This document shows positions 57,250 to 64,000 of a stretch of DNA of 64,000 nt, one piece after another. Position numbers and translations under genes: made by a program. The notes beneath the pieces were generated by a model. It saw only the letters and a program-made list of their open reading frames with translations, had not been told where the DNA came from and made no database searches. Numbering within the stretch: the stretch's first letter is position 1; every line of letters begins with the position of its first letter. Origin of the DNA: Varanus komodoensis (Eukaryota; Chordata; Lepidosauria; Squamata; Varanidae); NCBI RefSeq assembly GCF_004798865.1, contig NW_025335468.1, forward strand, positions 939,472-1,003,471. Reading direction: 5' to 3'.

Positions 57250-58020
57250 AGTATCATGGTTTCCGTAGACCTGACATGCAACTACCACAGAATCTTTTGG
57301 AAAGAATGGCAAAGAGTGCAGGAACCACTCCAGCTATCCAGCTGCTATATGTAGACCAATAAGGAAGAGGCAGGTGGCGTAGGGAGCATTGGTACAATGA
57401 GCCAGGAAGTCTCCAGTGCTAATGCAGAGTCGTTTGGCTGCCTAAGATTGCTAGTTCTTTAGTGCACACTCATGTGCTATCCATGGTGCACCACAGGGGA
57501 TGAACTAGCTTTGCACCCAGAACAACCAGCATTAGTCTGAGGGAGTGTTGGTGTCTTCCAGGATCTTTCTCCACTGCTGCTGCGGTAGATCCAAATGGGT
57601 TGGTCTTCTCACTTCCACGCAGGTCACTCACTTCTCACTGAGGTGGGTACTCATTTATCTACTCACACTTCTATGTGCTTTTGAACTGCTGGGTGGGTAG
57701 GAGCTGGGACAAGGCAATGGAAGATCACCCCACTGCACAGATTTGAACTGCTGGCTTTCGGATCAGCAAGTTCAGCAACTCAGCAGTTTAACCTGCAACA
57801 CCACCTTGCATGGTGAAGGACCATGAATCATGGTAACCGTGCAGAGTTGCTTGTTATGTTGTGTGAATGCAACCAGTATGGCGATGAAAGTACGGTGTTA
57901 AGCTTATTATCTTATTGCGCATTCCTTCTGTGTAATGCCTTCTTTCGATGTAAAAGAAAACATGATCTCATGACGTGAAAGAGCCACAGTGAAGCAAAAC
58001 CTTCCAACTGCTTCTTCTGA
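57250..58020. other. Noncoding, mostly unrecognised
   Basis: Only the decayed MITE-like piece at 57800-57880 (accatgaatcatggtaacc, ttgttatgttgtgtgaatgc) was noticed. Confidence 0.4.
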
Positions 58021-58185
58021 CATGCAAAAGAAGAAAGTTGCAGGTACCCCACTGACACCAGCATTCTCCAACCCCACTGCACCACCCTTCTTTTGCATGC
58101 TGGAAGAATTGCTCAGAAACTTTTGCCTCCTGTGTACACCAAACCACCATTCCCAGTGACATCAAATTCGGAGAATGGTGGTTTG
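58021..58185. repeat. Two consecutive perfect 13-bp inverted repeats
   Basis: First: catgcaaaagaag (58021-58033) with cttcttttgcatg (58087-58099), 53-nt loop. Second: caaaccaccattc (58140-58152) with gaatggtggtttg (58173-58185), 20-nt loop. Both are mismatch-free. Confidence 0.95.
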
Positions 58186-59477
58186 ATTAAATTCTAGCTA
58201 GTGGAAAGCAATTGGAACCAAACTATGACCTGAATACAGGCATATAGGCCTGCTGCAGTTCATTCAAATACATTTGGCATTTCATCAAAGGAAGATATAG
58301 AATGGGCTTTCTCACTTCAAATGGTAGGTGAGTGATAACATTAAAACTACCTGGATTAAAAACAGAAAGATGGCATACGAGGCAAAGAGTTTGCAAGGAG
58401 ATTTTTGCCTCTGTTGGACATGGGGAAAGAGTTCAAAACACACACACTCCTGGATTTCCTCCAGCTGCTGTCTAAAGTGGTACAATCCATTTCACCACCT
58501 CATTCCCAGCTTAGGATCTATGTTCCATGCATAGAGCAGGTATCTATTAGATATCCATCTCAGTAAGTCCGCTTAAGATCAAGCTGCCAATACAATAAAG
58601 CACATTTTAAAAACACAGGCTTTAGGCAGGCTGAGAACAATCTATTTGCACATTAACTGAGTACAAGCAGAGAGGGGGAGATTGGAAAGAGGAAGGAAAC
58701 ATCTGACCATTTTTAATGAGTGATAATTGCTAAAGGGAAGAAGGGTCATGCAATCAGGTGACTCAGAGAATCAGATATCTGGCCAAATTTCCTTCGAACA
58801 ATATATATGAAATAGCCTAACTTCCTTTCAGTTTGAGAACAAGCAGCAGGTGTTTCAAAGCAAGTAGCAAACAGAAGGGTGGGGTAGGGTGGGGGCAGAG
58901 TTTGCTGAACACTCTTACCAAAACCAAAAATTTAAAAATCTGAAATTTGGAATAATTTAAGTAGAGGCTAAGAACTTACCACAGCAGACCAATGCCAGAG
59001 TGCATAAGAGGTTACCCTGCAGGCCAGAGTTTTCTATACTACATTCCTGGCTGTTGGTTCCCCCAAAATGGACTGGGGTGGAAGGAAACTGCCATTTTGA
59101 ATAAACATGGAAAAGTTATAAACACTTTAAAGCTTCAAGTAATTATACCAAGAGTGCAATACTGTGCCTTGTTAATATGCAGAAGTGCTTGGAAGCATAA
59201 AAGGGCAGCCTATAGGAGCACAAGAACATCTGTGGTCTTGTGGAAGAGCAAACAAAGCTGCAGGTTATATGTTGCTTCCAAGGGTGGTTCCTTGCCACAG
59301 AACATCACAATGTCAGCCAGAAACATTTTTCTTCCATTTTGAAGCCCATTAAATGTTATGTAGGGCATTTAGTGAAAGGCTCACCATACCACAGCATTCC
59401 ATATTTTAAAGGTTCCTTGCTATAGCAGCACTAGTCCTGGAGAAGAGATGTAAATATAGAAATCCTGTTTGTATGCA
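58186..59477. other. Noncoding, nothing recognised
   Basis: The 116-residue frame at 58992-59342 has no recognised domain. Confidence 0.4.
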
Positions 59478-59815
59478 TGGTTACTTACTTATTTATTTAG
59501 TTCAGGAGTTCACATCCCACCTTTAGCATACACCTCAAGGCAGTGAACAATGACATATGACAATAAAATCAATCAGTCACAAGCTAGAGCATCAAAGTCT
59601 TCAACTTTGAGTGACACTTCACTAGGGGAGGAGGTGGCCCCCTCTGCTGGAGCAAAGCTTTCCACAGCAACAGAGGTGGCTTCTTGAAAGTGTCTTGCCA
59701 GCTCCACATGGTGGCAGGGTGTATAGCAGGTCTCCCACCCCACTGCACCCAGAAAATCTCGGGGAGCAGACCGGCTCATATGGTAGGAGACAGTCCTTTT
59801 TAAGGGCCAAACTCA
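59478..59815 (-). mobile_element. L2-type LINE 3' fragment
   Basis: Ttacttatttatttagttca tail, cacatcccacctttagcata, then gctcatatggtaggagacag and cagtcctttttaagggcc, in the order of squamate L2-type 3' UTRs read in reverse. A further tail-like piece is at 59950-60010. Confidence 0.5.
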
Positions 59816-60014
59816 GTAGAGCTTTTGAGAGAATTGCTACTTTTAACTATGAAGTTTCTTGAAAGGCATCCTCCATACTGACCACGTCTATAATAGTGCA
59901 ATCTATGGGCCGGTCCTCCTCCTCTGGAAATGGACAGAGTTGGTGTACAGGGATGTAAGGCTACTGAGTTCTTTTAAAAAGAAAAAGTTGGGATAGAAAT
60001 CTAATAAAATCAAT

Positions 60015-60395
60015 AAAAATAAGAAGAGCCCTGCTGAATCAGACCAAAGACCTATCTAAGTCCAGCATTATGCTTCCATGGTGGCCAAACAGACACCTGC
60101 AGGAAGCCCACAAGCAGGAGATAAGTGTAAGGTCCTGTTTGTGGGCCTTCAGTCATGTTGTCCAGCCCCTGGAATACAGAGCTACACAGCCTTCAGATTG
60201 CACATGACCATCAGGACTAGTAGCCCTGGATAGTTGTAGCCTGCAGGAATTTGTCCAATTTCCATATAAGTTGGTGGCCATCTCTCTATCTTTTGGGAAC
60301 AAATTCCATGGTTTAACTTGAGGCTGTGTGAAGAAGAAAAGAGTTTTAGCAACTGCACAGAAGACGAGCTTTGCAATGTCATCTTCTGTGAATTT
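60015..60395 (-). mobile_element. CR1 LINE 3' fragment
   Basis: Aataagaagagccctgctga, atcagaccaaagacctatct, aagtccagcattatg, aggaagcccacaagcaggag, aagttggtggccatctctct, caaattccatggtttaactt and ctgtgtgaagaagaaaagag follow the reversed CR1 3' UTR. Confidence 0.8.
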
Positions 60396-60748
60396 TGCAC
60401 ACACCTCCCTGGTACGCAGCCTCTTATGTGTGGTCTTTCACATGAGTGTCCCTCCCATAAAGGTGGGGTTTGTAAAAGATTTCCCTCCTCCCTCTGGCGA
60501 ATATAGTGGTGCATCAAAGGAACGATCATTTGGCAATGTGTATATCCAGCATGACTGTTGTGTTTTTTTAAAAGACTTCCCTCCCAGTGGAAAGAATTGC
60601 CTGGCTAGTGTGGGCAGAGAAAGCCTGCAAGTGCTACCAGAGGACTGGAAGATGTGAGGCTTAATAATGCATGGTGCACAACGATAAGAAAAGGTCAGTG
60701 TGTTGAGGGCTGCACTGGAGCCGTGGCCTTTGCCAGCTGCAACACATC
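60396..60748. other. Noncoding, nothing recognised
   Basis: No supported feature; the minus-strand 144-residue frame (60438-60872) shows no domain. Confidence 0.4.
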
Positions 60749-60832
60749 TTCTGACGAGATGCACGGAGCGCGGCAGAAGAGAGGGGTCGTGTGAGTTGGG
60801 GGGACAGCGGGGCTCCGTGCATCTCGTCAGAA
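60749..60832. repeat. Perfect 21-bp CpG-rich inverted repeat
   Basis: The left arm 60749-60769 begins ttctgacgagatgc and ends acggagc. The right arm 60812-60832 is its exact reverse complement. A 42-nt G-rich loop lies between them. Gagccg before and cggctc after the structure (about 60718 and 60851) may extend it imperfectly. No repeat family recognised. Confidence 0.97.
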
Positions 60833-62220
60833 AGCGTGCCGCGATGGGCAGCGGCTCATGACTGATTGGCACAGGGTTCTTAGCGAAGGCAGCCAGTGCA
60901 GGTACGGCTTGCTCTTTACAGACTGAGGCTTTTTCACCGGCGGTGCAATGGCCTGACAGCCAAAGGGCAGACTTCTAAAAACTGCAATCGAGCCTCCTCC
61001 CAAGACAGTCAATACAGGCTGAGCATCCCTTGGGCCTGAATTAATACAACAGCCCACCTACTGCTTATGGACACATTTAGCATTTGAGTGGTGATTCTGA
61101 GTCAGAAAGTGCTATCGCTTACAATAATTAAGTCTCAGAGAGGAAGAGAAGTGCTAGTCTTAGAAAAAGAAGAAGACGACGATGACAACGAAGCAGCAGC
61201 AGCAGCAGCAGAAGCCCTTGCCTTAATTGCAAAAAGGGCTGGAAAGAATAGGAAATGTGTTCCTTTTATGTTCAGAGTCGTGTATTTGTTGTGCAGAATC
61301 TAGAGCAGTCCACATTTATCATTATGTTCTCCTATAATACACAAGGTAATATTTCGCTTAATTAACCAGCATTTGCACAGCACTTTTGACATCCCCATAT
61401 AAGAGCCTCCGTCATATATTCAATCACATATATCATTCCTCCTATTCTTGTTAACTTTGCAATATGGACATTGCAGCCAAATCTGCAGACTGCTTGCACT
61501 AAGCACTGCTCTCAGGCACAGGAAAAGGCAGATAGTTTCTCCTCTGAACATCTCTTGGTTTACAGAGATATGGCAAAGGCAGAACTGTTGGTTGCTTCCA
61601 ATTTTAGATAGGGATCCAGACACAGATAAGGATTGGTGCTTGTATGATTTTTTTTTTAGATGTTTGCTGTGGGATATGCTTGCCATTTCCACTTCGCACC
61701 ATATCTGAAGTTGGGGGAAAATTGTACTTTAGGGGTGGGGTGGTGGTTGGAAGGAGGAATGAAACATATGATCAGATTTAAACTGTCTACTGGGTGCATC
61801 AAACGAATTAATGCGTTCCAAGGTGCGTTGGACTGTGGGGTGGGTAAAGACAGCAGCAGGTAGAAGGGCCTGGAAAAAGGATCAGAAAATGAAGTGGATG
61901 GAGCCAGTGGGATGAAGACATATGGGCAGAGATGCAGAGCGGCCCATCCCCTCCCCTCCCCTCCCTTGTTATAAAGAGGTAAGCTGTACTTAGTTGTTGG
62001 AAGATTCTTACTTACTTTAAGTGAATTCCCGCTGTCTCTTGCTCTGTTGCTTAAAGCAGTATTCTACTTGACACCCTCCACATGTTGCCTATTTGGAATG
62101 GCATTCCAACACATGTGGAGGCACCGATCCAGAGGAGCTGGCTTAAGGTTAGGGTCCAGGCTATCCAAACAAATGATTCAAACCACACTAGTGGGGCATT
62201 TCCCATGCTATTTGTATGAC
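60833..62220. other. Noncoding with simple repeats
   Basis: Contains (CAG)n at 61192-61211 and a (CCCCT)n tract at 61948-61966 that could form a G-quadruplex on the minus strand. The 71-residue frame at 61088-61303 is acidic, then Ala-rich, because of the CAG run; it is not a recognised protein. Confidence 0.5.
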
Positions 62221-62451
62221 TGTAATTGTGATAAAACCAGTGTGGCATAGTGGCTAGAGTGTTGGACTGGGACTTGGGAGATCCTGGTTCTAGTCCATGA
62301 AACTCATTTGGATGACTTTGGGCCAGTCACTGACCCTCAGACTCCTCTACCTCACAAGGTTGTTGTTATAAGGATAAAAAGAAGAGGAGGCGAATTGGGT
62401 AAGTCACTTTGCAAGAGGAAAAAAGATGGGATATAAATGTAATTATAATAA
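62221..62451 (+). mobile_element. tRNA-derived SINE with target-site duplication
   Basis: The head ccagtgtggcatagtggcta starts at 62237, with B box ctggttctagtcca. The body gatgactttgggccagtcac and ctacctcacaaggttgttgt and the tail aagatgggatataaatg follow. Flanking 14-bp direct repeats (62221-62234 and 62438-62451, tgtaattgtgataa / tgtaattataataa, two differences) are its target duplication. This is the best-defined SINE insertion in the window. Confidence 0.9.
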
Positions 62452-64000
62452 CGTTCCTTGCTAATAAGACACTCTGAGAGCTGATTTAGCATCCCTGAAA
62501 TCCTTAGGAGAGTTAAACATTTCCCAGTCTTGTCCTTGGCCTAGAGAGGGATAATTCATCACAGATGTCAAAGTCTTGACTACACCGCCTCCCCAGCTCA
62601 ATACATCTATCTCCTATCTCTGTAACCTTCAACCATCCTCAGGAAACAAAGTACGCCCCAGTCCTTGCTAGTTTCCACCACTTGGTCTTCCAGCTTTCCC
62701 TCCTCCCCTACCCCTCTCTCTTCTCTCTCTCTCTGTCTCTCATGCCATTTATACCAATGCATCTGCAGCTTGGATTCAATGCTCATTCCACCCACTCATT
62801 TCTGGCCCACCATAATGATTTTCTACCTGGTCCCCTGATAACATTGGGAGCAAGCCTAGTCTGAGCTCTGCATGCAATTTCCTGCAGCTGTGAACTGCAG
62901 GCTAGAGAGTGCAAGATAACCATTTTTACATCAAATAGACATTCTGACCAACATGGTCTTGCCACTCAAATGACAGATGTAAGAAAGGAGGCAAGTCACC
63001 TGTGGACTCAGCCTTCGTAACACTGACTTCCAGCTGCAGACAATGTAACATGCACAAACACAAAGGGATGTGCCCAGAACCACTCAGATTGTGAAGAATT
63101 TTGGCCTATTCCGTTCCTCACATTTCTTGAAACCTATCAGCTCCCACTGGATCTTGTCGTAGTGGCAGGGAACTGTTCAAACAAGTGTGTCAGATAAGAT
63201 AAGATGCTGAGGGTTGACTCCCCCAGTTCCTCCTCTGCCCCTGTATATTTTCTTAGGGAATTGTGCTTCATGATCTAACATGAAGTCCTTGCTATATCAC
63301 ATTCATTCTGACTCTAATGGCTATGGCAGCTTGCTTGTTCTGAAGGGAGTGTAGACCTGGCTTTGGATGGGATCATTCCTTGGTGACAGAGCATCGTGTT
63401 TGTCTTTCTCTGTAAACACTCTGGCGGAGGTGGCTAACTGGAGTTAAGAGTTACTTAACTGGTAAGATCAGCTCTCGGTGTGTCTGTATTCCAGTAGACT
63501 GTTCAAAGGAGAAGCGATCAGACCTTAGTCTGGAATCTATTGATTGATTTCTGGGTGATTTGCATTACATTGGCAAAGATGTCTGTCTCCCAGTAGCAAC
63601 AACAAAATGACCTTCCCCACCTGCATTTGGTTCCTGAAATAACAAAGCTGGGGGGTAATCAGGAGTGGATGCCTGTGCGAAAGTATGGTGAGCTCAGGTC
63701 AGTTCTGGACCTCAAAACAAACCTCTGTGTTCAGAATCTGTTCAGAGGCATTATGTCTGTTAATTCTCTGTGTATGCATTTGGGTGATCTCAGTAAAAAA
63801 GAAAAGTAGATTCATCAGGGCTGGCCCAAGGCATTTTGCTGCCTGAAGAGAAGGACAAAATGCATTTCTCCCCTTTCTATGTACAGAAGCCAACTGGACA
63901 AGTATTTGAAGCTTATTCCGACATTGGAGGTGTTCTTCACCGTCCTGAAGGGAGCAGAATAAGTTAAGGAGAAGGAAGAAAGACTGCATGGCACATACAA
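62452..64000. other. Noncoding, nothing recognised
   Basis: A CT-rich low-complexity stretch lies at about 62690-62745. No exon, SINE or LINE recognised to the end of the window. Confidence 0.4.

Noticed and set aside
61088-61303. Small acidic/Ala-rich protein
   Set aside because: The composition comes from GAAGAC-rich and CAG repeats; no conserved sequence seen.
1-64000. Endogenous retrovirus, LTR element or other virus-derived element
   Set aside because: No paired LTRs, gag/pol/env-like stretches or Polinton-type genes were recognised. The reverse transcriptase remnants all belong to LINEs (CR1, L2-type, BovB).
1-64000. CRISPR array or bacterial operon
   Set aside because: No regularly spaced repeats and no prokaryotic gene organisation. 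The repeat content is vertebrate.

Overview
The window looks like nuclear DNA of a squamate reptile (lizard or snake). The call rests on the repeats: a BovB LINE tail with an open reading frame, several tRNA-headed SINEs of the type common in squamates, a tRNA-Ala-like SINE, many L2-type LINE tails, CR1 LINEs with their TTCTATGATT-type 3' ends, hAT-like elements and long CT/CA microsatellites. The species cannot be named from the sequence alone. No bacterial, organellar or CRISPR signal was seen, and no endogenous virus was recognised.

Layout: 1-7 kb holds a GA microsatellite, repeat fragments and a nearly full-length but decayed CR1 LINE (about 2.8-6.7 kb) with remnants of ORF1 (esterase-like) and ORF2 (endonuclease plus reverse transcriptase). 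From 7 to 32 kb the DNA is intergenic or intronic, with scattered CR1, L2, SINE and palindromic MITE-like copies and simple repeats. From about 32.6 to 37.1 kb there are almost no recognisable repeats. That stretch holds an AT-rich, UTR-like block (33.8-34.6 kb) and a CpG island (35.5-37.1 kb). The 37-43 kb stretch is repeat-bearing spacer. A second, stronger CpG island lies at 43.6-45.4 kb. On its minus strand is a short candidate first coding exon: ATG, nine codons, then a good GTAAGC splice donor. From 46 to 64 kb the window returns to repeat-rich spacer, with a hAT-like element carrying an L2 tail, a BovB tail inside an L2-type tail, a short telomere-like repeat beside a CR1 fragment, and several striking perfect inverted repeats.

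No multi-exon host protein gene could be read with confidence. The best reading is that the window covers the 5' end or ends of a gene (or long noncoding RNA) transcribed on the minus strand from one or both CpG islands, in an otherwise gene-poor, retrotransposon-rich region. The most unusual observations are a perfect 21-bp CpG-rich inverted repeat at 60.75-60.83 kb, a 16-bp perfect hairpin at 54.9 kb, paired 13-bp hairpins at 58.0-58.2 kb, a chimaeric SINE/BovB locus at 40.5 kb, and an exact 39-bp tandem duplication at 17.75 kb rich in E-boxes. Nothing here amounts to a clear new biological system. Repeat family names come from recalled consensus features and were not checked against a library.
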